A stretch of DNA of 64,000 nucleotides, taken from NCBI GenBank assembly GCA_947579605.1, contig OX388325.1:10969572-11033571 (forward strand), read 5' to 3'. Under the pieces are notes generated by a model. That model did no database searches. It was not told the origin of the DNA and saw only the letters and a program-made list of their open reading frames with translations. The translations under genes were made by a program, and so were the position numbers. Source of the stretch: Athripsodes cinereus. Its lineage: Eukaryota > Arthropoda > Insecta > Trichoptera > Leptoceridae. Below are positions 14,901-26,900 of this stretch, piece after piece. Numbering within the stretch: position 1 is the first letter of the stretch; each line of letters opens with the position of its first letter.

Positions 14901-17900
14901 GTATCTAGTTTGCTCGCACATTATGATGAAATAGAAGTAAAACTAAATGAACTAAAACCTTGTATGATAATGTTAAGTGAAACTTGTGTAACCTGTAACA
15001 TAGAAGATTTTGAAACTTTATTTCCTGGATATAAAACTATAAGATGTGACTCGATAAGCAGACATACTGGTGGAGTAGCCATAATAATAAAAGAAGATAT
15101 ACAATACACAGTAATATCTCAAGTGGTCCTAGATGAAAAAAACACATGGATACTAACAATACGCATAGAAAATATACTTCAGAAAGGATATTATACAGTT
15201 GTATATCATTCTCCAAACCAAGACCATAAAAGATTTTTAGAGTTCTTTGAAGAATACTGTTCGAACATAAAACGAAAAGACGATGACTTTACATGCATAG
15301 CAGGAGATTTCAATATTGATATGAGTGTAAATAACACAAATAGTGAAAAACTTAACAATATTATAAACGAAAACTGCTGGAAACAAGTTATAAAAGACTT
15401 TACAAGGATAACACCAACAAGTAAGACATTAATTGATTTAATTATTACAAGTGATTTTTACTTAAATGCAAAAATTAGTAACGAATTCAAAATATCAGAT
15501 CACGAATCTATAGTAATTAACCTCCCTGGAAAGATGTTGCAAAAAGAATATAAATCAATTGAGTATAGAGAGAAAAATAAGTATTCACAACTCAAACTGT
15601 GTGAACAATTAGAACGTCTTAATTGGGACCTAGATAGTGAAAATATTAATCAAAACTCAGAAAAATTAGTACTTAACTTAACTCAAGCGATAAACTATAT
15701 AAGTCCAGTTGTGAAAAAAACAATTAAAACATCAAAAAGCTGGTACAATGGAGAACTTAACGAATTATGCAAGGAAAGGAACAAATTATATAGTGCATTT
15801 AAATTAACAGGTGATGATGAACTATGGAAGAGATATAAAATAGTAAGAAACGTGTATAATAAAAAATTAAAGGAACAGAAAAATAAACATATTAGTAAGA
15901 TTATTCAAAACTCAAAGGATGACTGCAAGAAATTGTGGAGTAATCTCAAAACCCTGACTAGAAATACACAAAAAAGTTTAAATAACCGTGTAGAGTTTCC
16001 TGATGGGGTTGAAGAAAACAAGAACATCATTTGTAGAAAGTTTAATGAAAATTTCATATCTAGTATAGACATAATCCATCAAAGTATACAAACAGATGGA
16101 TTAATTGTTGACAGTAATAACACAAACGAACTTAAATTCAATTTTCAGGAGATAAATGTTAACACGTTGAAAAACATAATAAGTAAAATGAAGCCAAAAA
16201 CATCAAGAGATGGCATCACAGCAAAAATAATAAGCGATTCGTTACCAGTAACGGGAGATTTCATCGTGGGATTAATAAACCAATCATTGAAAAACGGTTC
16301 ATTTCCTGAAAATTGGAAAACCTCAACTATTACTCCAGTCCCAAAAGTTCAAGATCCAAAATTCTACGATGAGTACAGACCAATTAATGTACTTCCAAAA
16401 TATGAACAGGTACTAGAGCGTGTAGTCCATAAACAACTAAGTACATTCATAGTTGATAATGATATAATTGTGCCTCAACAATCTGGATTCCGTAATAACT
16501 ATTCATGTGAAACAGCACTGAACTACATTATAAATGAATGGAAAGACGCCATAGATGGGAAAAAAATAGTGATAGCTGTATTCTTAGACTTAAAGCGTGC
16601 ATTTGAAACAATTGATAGAAAAATAATGTTAAAAAAGCTGAAAACACTAGGAATAGATGAAAAAGAAAATAAATGGTTTGAAGAGTACCTAGATAATAGA
16701 AAACAGGTTACAATGTACAATGACTGCATATCAGACGAATGTCTAATAAAAAGTGGAGTCCCTCAAGGATAAATTCTGGGACCATTATTATTTATACTAT
16801 ACATGAATGATATTACAAAATGTGTGAAGCATTGCAAAATAAAATTATTTGCCGACGATACTCTGATATATATAATTAGTGAGGATTTAAATATTGGAAT
16901 GATACAAATTCAGAACGAACTAGATAGTGTAAGTAAATGGTTGAAAATTAATAGACTAAAAGTAAATGTTAAAAAAACTAAATATATGTTATTAGGAAAA
17001 GTGCCAAAAGTGTTTGATAAGACAATTAAAATGGATGGCGAAATGATCGACATTGCAACAGAGATAAAATACCTCGGTATATTAATAGACAATAAGTTAG
17101 ACTTTAAAAAGAACTTTAATATGGTATCAAAGAAAATTAGTAAAAAAGTAGGATTACTTTGTAGGATTAAGAAAAAACTAGATTTAGAAAGTAGAAAGTT
17201 GTTATACAATGCCATTGTTATGCCACATTTAAATTACTGTGCAACCGTGTTGTTTTTGGCCAACAAAACGATGCTCAAAAGTATACAAGTAATACTGAAC
17301 AAAGGATTAAGAGTAATTTTAGGCTGTAACAGATATACACCGATAAAATGGATGCTAAAAAAATTAAAATATTTAGAGGCCAGCAGACATATAGAGTTAA
17401 GAACCCTTATATTTTTGTTTAAAATTAAAAAGGGATGGTTGCCTAAATACTTGAGTGAAAGCATTGTTTACAATAGCAGCGTGCATAACTATCCGACCAG
17501 GAATCGGAAATTTCCGTGTTCAACGAACTAGGTTGGCTTCAACTAACAACGGACTTTTTTACAAAGGTCTAAAATTGTACAACGATCTACCTGGAAGTAT
17601 AAGGGATGCACGCTCAGCAAAAAGTTTCAAACGACAGCTTTTAGACATTTATATGGAACTTAGTCCATAATAGCCATTTCAAAGGTAAAATTGTTTTTGT
17701 TAGATACATAGATAGATACAGTATATAGATATTTTGAAAGATAGATAATTAATTTGGTTGTTTACCTAGTTAATAATGTAGAAACAGATGTTTCAGCATG
17801 CGTTTTTTGCCTAGGTCCTACACATTGTGTAGGTACCTGCGCGGAAGATGCATGTTGAAATAGATATTTAATATGTAAGTTACAAATAGAATGATATAAT

Positions 17901-20900
17901 ATACATATATAAGAAATAATATATAAGTTAAGATGTAATAAGTAGTTGTTATATTTAAGTTTTGTAAAAAAATATTTATATGAAACTTTATTAAATTAAA
18001 TAAATTAAAATTAAAATTTGTGCATAAAATCAAAATTCTATTATAATAAACACTTGTAATATTTTGAATATTTTTTAATGTTTAAAAATAACTGATACTT
18101 GTAATATTGTTAGAAAGTTTCTGAACACAGATATTTCAGGCACAATGCTGGTATTTTGAACCCGTGTTTTGACCCTAATCCTTTGATATCCTGTATATCT
18201 GGATAGGTGAATTTTTCCTGGCATTAGACTATTAAGTTTTTGTGTGACCATAACTGATCATATGGATACTTATCTGGTTGTATCGTGCTGAGAAGTGTGG
18301 ATGGCAATTCTGCTGCTGTGTAAAATTATACAATCACAACATTTCCCTCAAAGGAAACTAACTATGTGTAATAAATATGCATGTTTCCTCTCTGTGTCTT
18401 ACAAAGAATTGTTTGAAATTGATTACCTATTTATATTTGTACAGTACCTTTGCTGTATTATGCAAATATGTTGATATAAATGTCTGATGACTATCTGATT
18501 TCGAGATATTCCAATATTGTTTTTTAATCAGAAGGTTGCGTGTTCATATCACGTCGGGGTCACCAATTATAGAAAAAGGTCCTGTGGGCACAGGTGTATA
18601 TGTGTCCTATGGCACATGGTAGTGATCTGATAAATAGTACACAGTTTGGTGAGATAAAATGTTTATTGAGAGATGAAAATTACATAAGTATATAGCAATG
18701 GAGAAATATATATAATTGTGCGGAGACAGTTACGGAGTGTATGTACAGTTGCGACCGAAGCGAGAGAGGTAATGAAATCACATGTAGGTACTAGTGATGT
18801 AACGAATATTCGCATTCGCATTCGCGAATATTCGCATATTTCAAAGTATTCGCATTCGCATTCGCATTCGCAAAAAAATATGCGAATGTTTTGCGAATAT
18901 TATTTTAGTAATAAAGTATCTGGTCTGTTCCGTGTTGGCCACATTTGTTGTATTGTTTCCTGTGTTCGTTTGCTTGATGATGTTATTATTATTAGGAGAA
19001 ATATGCATTTGTGGAGATTTAATTTATATGTTTGTTTTAAGTATTACAACTGCTATGAGTATAGGGCCCTACAATAATTTTATATTCTATTTAAGGAATA
19101 TTTATATCATACTACAAGGTGAACCACACTAAAGTATTCTCTCAGAATTTTCGGGGCTTGAAGACTAAGATCGAGGAGTTTAGAGCAAACTTATTTGCAA
19201 ATAGTTATGATATAATTGTTCTGACGGAAGCTTGGCTAAATTGTGGCATATTTGACAGCGAACTTTTTCAAAACGAATATACAGTTTACCGCAAGGATAG
19301 GGATTTCATGTTGAGTGGTAAAAGGGATGGAGGTGGGGTCTTAATTGCTGTGGATCGGACACTAGGATATTCATCCACTCTTGTTTGGGATGATACTGGT
19401 GAAAGTTTTTTTTACCAGTATTCGTTTTTCATCGGTAACGCATGTAAAAATGCTCACCGCTACTGGGTGTAGTATATGTATATACCGCCTTCCACATCCT
19501 TAGATACTTAAAACATCTTTTTTTTAAAGTAAATCTGAACGTTTAATCAGCTATTACGGCAAAACGGATATTTGTCTTATTGGAGATTCCAATATCCCAA
19601 CAATCCAATGGAAAAAAGACCCCGATGTTGATTCAATCTTTGTTCCGTATTCTTATTCGTGTCCTGTTGCGCAGTATTTGATAGAATCTATATCTTTTCT
19701 CAATATGTTTCAGTCTAACGGAGTTTATAACAGCAATCAAGTTATCTTGGATTTAGTTCTTTCAACTATTCCGTGTTCTGTTACCAGATGTGACTCTCCA
19801 CTGGTTGGTAAGGATTCACACTATCCTTCACTGTTGATAGATTATGAGTTTGAAATTGCTGAGGATTTGTCTCAAAATATGATCCAGAAATTAATATACT
19901 TTAAGTCAAACTTTTCGGAAATAAATTTTGAACTACAAAGTGTTGATTGGGTCAGTGTTTTGGGAAACGGACCGGTGAATAAGATGATTGAATCTTTTTA
20001 TGGTTATGTTTTGCCAATAATTGAGAAGCATACACCTACATATGAAGAGGGTGTCACCTAATAATTTTCCCAAATGGTTCTCTAATAGAATTCTGTTATT
20101 GTTTAAGAGAAGTCTAAGGCTTGGCGTAAGTTGAAGATGAACCGTAATGATTCTGACTACAATTTATTTTTTCAACTAAGAGCTCAGTTGAAGTTGTCGC
20201 AGAATCACGATTATAGGTCTTTTATTAATAACACTGAGAAGTCACTTAAGGGCAATGTCAAGTCTTTCTTTTCATTCGTGAATTCCCTTAAAGAATCTAG
20301 AGGCTATCCAAGGGTAATGGGTGACGGTGACCAGACTTCGAGCGATCCAGAGGGGATTGCAAACTTGTTTTCGACGTTTTTTGGTTCTGTATTTTCACTG
20401 AATAATTTGCATGATTCTAATACTAAAGAATTGGAAAATATTTTAACTAACTCATGTTTATCCATGGTTAATATCTTGAAATCTGATATTCATAAACGTT
20501 TATTAGGTATAGATGAGACAAAAGGAGTTGGCCCTGATGGTCTAGCACCAATATATTAAAGAGATGTGTAAGTCATTTAACCAAACCATTGTATCTGACA
20601 TTTATTAGAACACCTTGCTGCAGGAGGCAATCTAGACTATGGGACATGGAAAACCCTAAATCGACTGAGATCTGGTGTAGGAAACTGCCGCGACAATAGA
20701 GAACGATTGGGCTTCCTACAGGACGAATCCGGAGCGTGTGACTGTGGTGCAGCACATACTATGCCACACTTGTTGGAGTGTCCATTGTGCCCTGTCACTT
20801 GCACTATGGAGGATATTTTTGACGCATCTCCACCTGCTGCGCGTTTTGCGCAGTACTGAAAATCAGTTTGATGGGTTTTTTCTCTGGGTTTCGACACGAT

Positions 20901-23900
20901 AAATAAATTAGGAGTTTACAAGAAGGATGCTTTCCATGCAAATGGAAGATGGCTAGTATTATTCCTTTGCATAAATCTGGCAGCAAATCGGACGTTCGTA
21001 ACTATAGACCAATTTTAATTCTATCACCTATTTCAAAAATATTTGAGGGTATGGTTCGTGAACAAATTACTTTTTTCCTGAAGCCGTATCTTCTTGTAGA
21101 GCAGCATGGATTCATGAGTGGAAGATCGACAGTATCAAATCTGATTTTTTTTCTCAGCTATGGACAATTGTATACAGTTGGATGCCATTTATATCGGCTT
21201 TCAAAAGGCATTTGATAAAGTAGAACATCGACTTTTTTCAACTAAGGTGGATTGACTCATATATTTCTGATAGATTGATGACAGTTAAACTTAACGGTAA
21301 CTCATCTGGCAGTGTCAGTGTTACATCTGGTGTCCCTCAGGGGTCTTCTTTGGGTCCTTTACTTTTCACGATATTCATAAACAACATAAAAAAGTGCTTT
21401 GACCACTCAGAGATTCTATTATTTGCGGACGATTTAAAAATATACTGTCAAATTCAATTATTGTTTGACTATGAAATGCTTAACGAGGACTTGGAATGAC
21501 TACACGAGTACTGTAAAAGAAATAACTTGCACTTGAATCTGGAGAAGTGTAATCTGATCTCTTTTACCAAAAATAGAAACAAAATTCGATAAATTTACAA
21601 TATCCATAATCATGATTTAAAAGAAGTAAATAAGATTAGAGATTTAGGTGTGGTGTTTGACTCTGAGCTTCACTTTGATGATCACGTGAACAAAATTATC
21701 GAAGTGACCAATAAAATACTGAGATTTATTCTGAGATCTACAAAGTCATTTAGGTTATATGAATCGTATTTGTACTTGTACTTATCGTTGTTTCGCTCCA
21801 AGCTGGAGGACTGTTCCTCTGTATGGAATCCACATTTTAAAAAATATGTCGATCAAGTTGAGAGAACTCAGTCTAAATTCATTCGTTTGGTTAGGAAGAG
21901 ATTGCATTATCCTGTATTTATTAAAGATTTGCCTAAATTGGAATTGTGAAGAGTTTTGCTGGATGCATGCAACCTGAGAAAAATATGCTTGTCCGAATAC
22001 GATGTGCCTAATATTTTAGATAGGATTAACTTTAGAATGCTTCCTTTAACAAGATCTTGTTTTCCGTTCTACATTAAAAAAAAAAACAAAAACGATTGCA
22101 GACTCAAGAAACCCTGTTTATAGAATTTTAAAGTGCCAATTACGTCAGGTTTGTGAGAAAGGAGAGTTGAGGGTAGAATAAGATGAAATAAATATAAAAA
22201 AAAATGTATATGTTTGATAAAATGTGAAGTGTTTGGGATAGTATTAATTTAGACTGTTTTTTAAATTTTTAAATTTTTGATTTATCTTTTATAAGAGTTT
22301 TTTTGTATTGTTATTGCATACATTAGTGAAGTGTGAATGTGTTTGTGCGAATGAATGTATTAGGTATGTGTGCGAAATTGGGTGAGCAGCGATTTGTAAT
22401 AGGAATGGGTGATTGGATGTATTGTGAATTAATACCTATATTATGTGTAAGATTTTCTATAATTGTTTTGTGTGTTATTGCTGAAGTATGCACTGTTTCG
22501 ATGTAAGACTATTGGAATGTTTTTGTCGCTTACATGTTTATATTTATATGTCTTTCATCTGTTGTGTACCATGTAAATGAAGAAACAAATCAGTAATTCG
22601 GTGAAAGTACCGGATACTTACCCGGTACATTGTGGAAAAAGGTACTGCAAGAAAATATTCTTTAAGAAAACCGAGGAGTTTTGGAATATTTCAAATTCCT
22701 ATACCATTTTCAAGTCAATATTCGCATTCGCATTCGCATTCGCGAATGTCGGCATGAAATATTCGCATTCGCATTCGCATTCGCGAATATCCAAAATCAG
22801 ACATTCGTTACATCACTAGTAGGTACCACGATGGAAGCTATGGTAAGTACATGGTTGGTAGGTACATTAAGTGTACCTACATGTTCGGTGACGTGGCTTG
22901 TCACATGGGGTTGCCACACCCCTTAGCAAATTCTTTATTTATTTTTCTTTGTTGCACATTCTTTCTGATGACAGAATCCAGACAGAGCTAAATTATGATG
23001 TCTGTGCTCTGTGGGTACCCCTGTAAAGGATGTTTGTGTATGCGTATTTATTAATGCGTGTTATGGAACTTGTAGGAAGCGTAGATATATATTTGTTATG
23101 TTTGTGTATTTTATTTTAGAGTAATTGGTAGCCACAAATCACTTATAAAGTCAAATGATAATGTGTTAGACTTCAAAGTATTGCATTATATTATCTGCTT
23201 TTTATATTACAGGCTGCGTACGGTGACAAGACTTTAGGCCTCCCCAAGATCTGTCCATCAGAGAATCTGGAAAAGATTGACAGGAACACCCTTATCTCCT
23301 ATCTCAGAAAACACTATACACCTTCTAGGATGGTCGTTGCTGGTGTTGGAGTAAGTTAATGTTTTTCAACAAAATCAATAACTTGAATATTTTTAATTCA
23401 ACACCATATAAATTTAGAAATTCTGATAGATTTTTGAAGTTTTCCTCAATAAATATTTCAAAAATATATTTGATTTTTTTTTCATTTCTTATCTTTTTTC
23501 ACTGAGCTCAGAATGGGTTGATTACTCATTGTGCAAAATATAATCGGAAGAAATGGGAAAACTGAGATATCCAGACTAGACTCAAATCCACGACACATTT
23601 TTTCATGATGTGTACTGTGCCCGCTTACAGTACCGGGCACATACCAAAACTTAGAAATTCTCTTATAAATATTATTCAGCCTCTTAGTATACCTAGCATG
23701 GGGCATCTCATGTTGGATACATCTAATAACTTTTTTGTCATATTTAGGTGGAGCATGATGCACTGGTAGAATATGTTACAAAGTATTTTGTAGACACGCC
23801 CACATACTGGGAGACATTGCCTGAGGATAAAGCTCCGACTCCTGACAAAACTAAAGCTGTCTATACAGGAGGATTCATATTGGTGATTATTTATTTATTT

Positions 23901-26900
23901 ATTCATTCTTTACTGTACATTGATCATAATACATAAAATTTATAGAGAAATGCATTCAAATTAAATACAGTCAATATACAGAAGGCGAGTTTATCGCAGA
24001 GACACGATCTCTTCCAACTGACCCAAACTTATTAACCTTTTATTTATATTAAAACATTATTTTACATAGAGGACAATTTTTATGTTTTTTACATGTAGTT
24101 AATCTGTTGACTGTCACACTTGTTGAAAATCTCCTGATAATATGAATGAATGAACGAAATGAATTCTATATGTTGTTTTATGGCCACAATACAGCCATGA
24201 GGCTAGTGTGGCTAATCTATAAATAGTGCTTTTATATGTACTTGTTAAAATGAAAAAGATTACTTGTGAAATGTTTAAATAAAAATAAATATCTTAAGCA
24301 TCACAGCTTCTCCCACAAGTGGGGGGGTGACTAGTAGAGTAAATGTTGCAAAGACATCCCAGATGTTGTGTGCCTCATTACTGTTGAATTGAAGATGTTA
24401 TATGCCTTATTCATGTTTTATGAAACTGTCGTACAAAATGAAATTAGATTTTATTAAAATGTGGGCCACGTGCGACTCCTTCCTCATCTCCCTTCCACTG
24501 TCTCAGTCATCACCAGTATCTCCAGGTAGTCTAATGAATTATGATTTCAGGAGGACTGTGAAATCCCACTATACCCAGGATCAGACCTTCCGGAGTTATC
24601 CCATGTGGTGATAGGACTAGAGGGATGCAGCCACCAGGATGACGATTTCATATCCATGTGTGTTCTCAACATGATGATGGGTGGTGGGGGTTCATTTTCT
24701 GCGGGGGGCCCTGGAAAGGGCATGTACACCAGACTGTATACTAATGTTCTCAATAGGTAATTATTTATTTATTTATTTTATTTATTCATTCTTTTATTGA
24801 ACAGCATTTCAAAACATAAAATTTTATGAAATTTACCTAACTGGGCATGAGCCCGTACCGATTACGCTCAGTTCTATAAGCCAGCAACTGGAAATTCTAA
24901 TAATCAGTGATACAGGGTGTCAAAGTCTTGAGACATTGTGATGGTCAAATCAAAACTACAAACAAATGCTTATAAAATTAATAGAAAAAAATAAACAATT
25001 GTTGAACATGTTCAAAATGCTAATGAACCATTCCATTTTGGTACAGAAATTCAAAAAGTGTTGAAGAGGGACGAAAGTGGAATAAATGCTGTGGATAGAA
25101 TGCATGTAAATAATTTGTAATGGTTTGTTTGGACATGTGGAGGGAATGGATGACAAAGAAGGTGTATTTATTTGAATTAAGGGGTGTGAGAAAGTGAAAG
25201 TAACAAAAAGGTGTAATCTGTCGAACAATTCACTGCCATTTTATCATGATAAATAAATGTGTTTACAGGCATCACTGGATGTTCAGCGCTACTGCGTACA
25301 ATCAAGCATATGCAGATTCTGGACTATTCTGTGTACACGCCGCATCACCTCCACAGAAGATTGGAGACACGGTGGAAGTTATACTTAGAGAGTTGGTGGC
25401 CATGGCTGGAGATACAGCCGCTAGTGAACTCAGGGTGAGAGAACTACTTCGTTTATTGCTTTATTTATTCTTTAAACACTTCTTTCGGAAACACGAGAGA
25501 GTAGAAATTGAATGCGGTTATTAGTCTTATGATAGTTTTCTGTATATATGGAATTCACTCTCACTTCTACCTGTTTACGAGGGTGGGTTTCGTGGGAGGG
25601 AGTGTCGTGGTTTCTAGCAGTGGTGGGACTTGACTTTTAGTATTGGTCACGCTTTCCTATTGAAATTTTTAATTATTTCCACAATTTGGCTTAGGAGTTT
25701 AAGAAAATACTGTCTTTTCAAATTTCTAGTTATGTAGCATGTGTAGTTATGTAGCATGTTCTTTTTAGAAAACATAGGAAGGCAATGCGTGTTTAATAGT
25801 AAAACTTAATTCTTCTGTTTTACAGAGAGCCAAGACCCAATTAAAATCCATGCTGTTGATGAATTTAGAAGCGAGACCTGTTGTATTTGAGGATATTGGA
25901 CGCCAAGTGCTGGCCACTGGACATAGGAAGGCTCCCACATATTTCATCGAAGCCATAGGTGAGTTGACTCTCGGACTATTTACTTTATTCTGTATATATA
26001 TATATATATGGACAATTTGTAAAGCGCCGTTTACTCATAACATGACCTCAAGGGCGCCGTATATCGTATCCATCACCCGAAACTCCCAGCAAAAAGGTAT
26101 GTCTTCAGCCCTCTTTTAAAACTCTCTCGATTCACCTCCTCTCGCAGACACAGAGGCAGCTTGTTCCAACATCTGGGACCCACAACACTAAACGCTCTAT
26201 CTCCAAAGCCTGTTTTGCGACATCGAGATGGCTCAATTAGTCCGCATTTTGTCTCACCCTGTGCTGAGCGAAGCATGAGCCGTCTTTCAATGATGGTCTC
26301 GATCTCGCACATCTCCGACAAATAAGATGGTAATACACCCTTCAAGGAGAAACATGTACTGTGTCTAGAATTGACATATTTCAATATGACCGTTCAGTTT
26401 TTACATGACAACAATTCCCACTGGTGGGATAGCCATTCTATTAATTACGTGTAATAAACATGCTATAGTTAGCCACTACTTGCGATTGAAAATTGATATT
26501 TTCAGGATGGGTGGCAGTATATGTCATCACTGCTGAATTGAAGATGTCAAATATCTTATTTATTTATTTATTCTACAGAGACACACACAGAGAGTTGACA
26601 AAACATTCATAGAAATAAGAAAAAAAAGACACATGGATCTGGTCAGGCCAACCCCCCAATTAAGTGTGTCTACACCATAGTTCAAACGAAATTATATAAA
26701 AAAAAACAAGCATACAAACCAATATAAGGGATGTTTTTACAAATATTGTTTTTTACAGGACACTGAAAACTTACTTAGACTTAATCCTCGCCGGGGACTC
26801 CACGGTACAAAGTGCATTTACATTGATATTTATTCTATTATTTTTGTTTCAGATTCTATATCAGAGGGTGATATTAAGAGAGTAGCCACCAGATTATTAT

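Larger units (their letters stand above)
13300..18060 (+). mobile_element. Near-full-length CR1/Jockey-group LINE (ORF1 + broken ORF2)
   Basis: Sense insertion in PMPCA intron 5. It has a putative 5' UTR (about 13300-13710), an intact ORF1 (13711-14868), and ORF2 beginning at 14895 with one in-frame stop (16770-16772) and one frameshift (about 17505-17515). An AT-rich 3' UTR runs to about 18060. Outer limits are estimates; no target-site duplication was recognised. Base composition is very A-rich on the coding strand, unlike the PMPCA exons. Confidence 0.8.
18792..22818. mobile_element. hAT-like non-autonomous element, split by a nested LINE
   Basis: The termini are inverted: left TAGTGATGTAACGAATATTC, right complement TAGTGATGTAACGAATGTCT. 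They are followed by many subterminal ATTCGC/GCGAAT repeats (18805-18900 and 22718-22790), typical of transposase-binding arrays. A perfect 8-bp duplication GTAGGTAC and the TAGTG ends fit the hAT superfamily. Only about 400 bp belongs to the element; the rest is a LINE. An internal phrase 'aaaaccgaggag' followed by 'tataccatttt' recurs at 39716-39785. Confidence 0.8.

Noticed and set aside
18527..18565. tRNA-Trp gene
   Set aside because: Only the 3' half is present, and it carries a genomically written CCA.
18718..19077. 119-codon frame across the hAT end ([19 protein letters not shown])
   Set aside because: It is created by ATTCGC subterminal repeats and crosses from LTR to hAT to LINE sequence. 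The same holds for 22577-22926.
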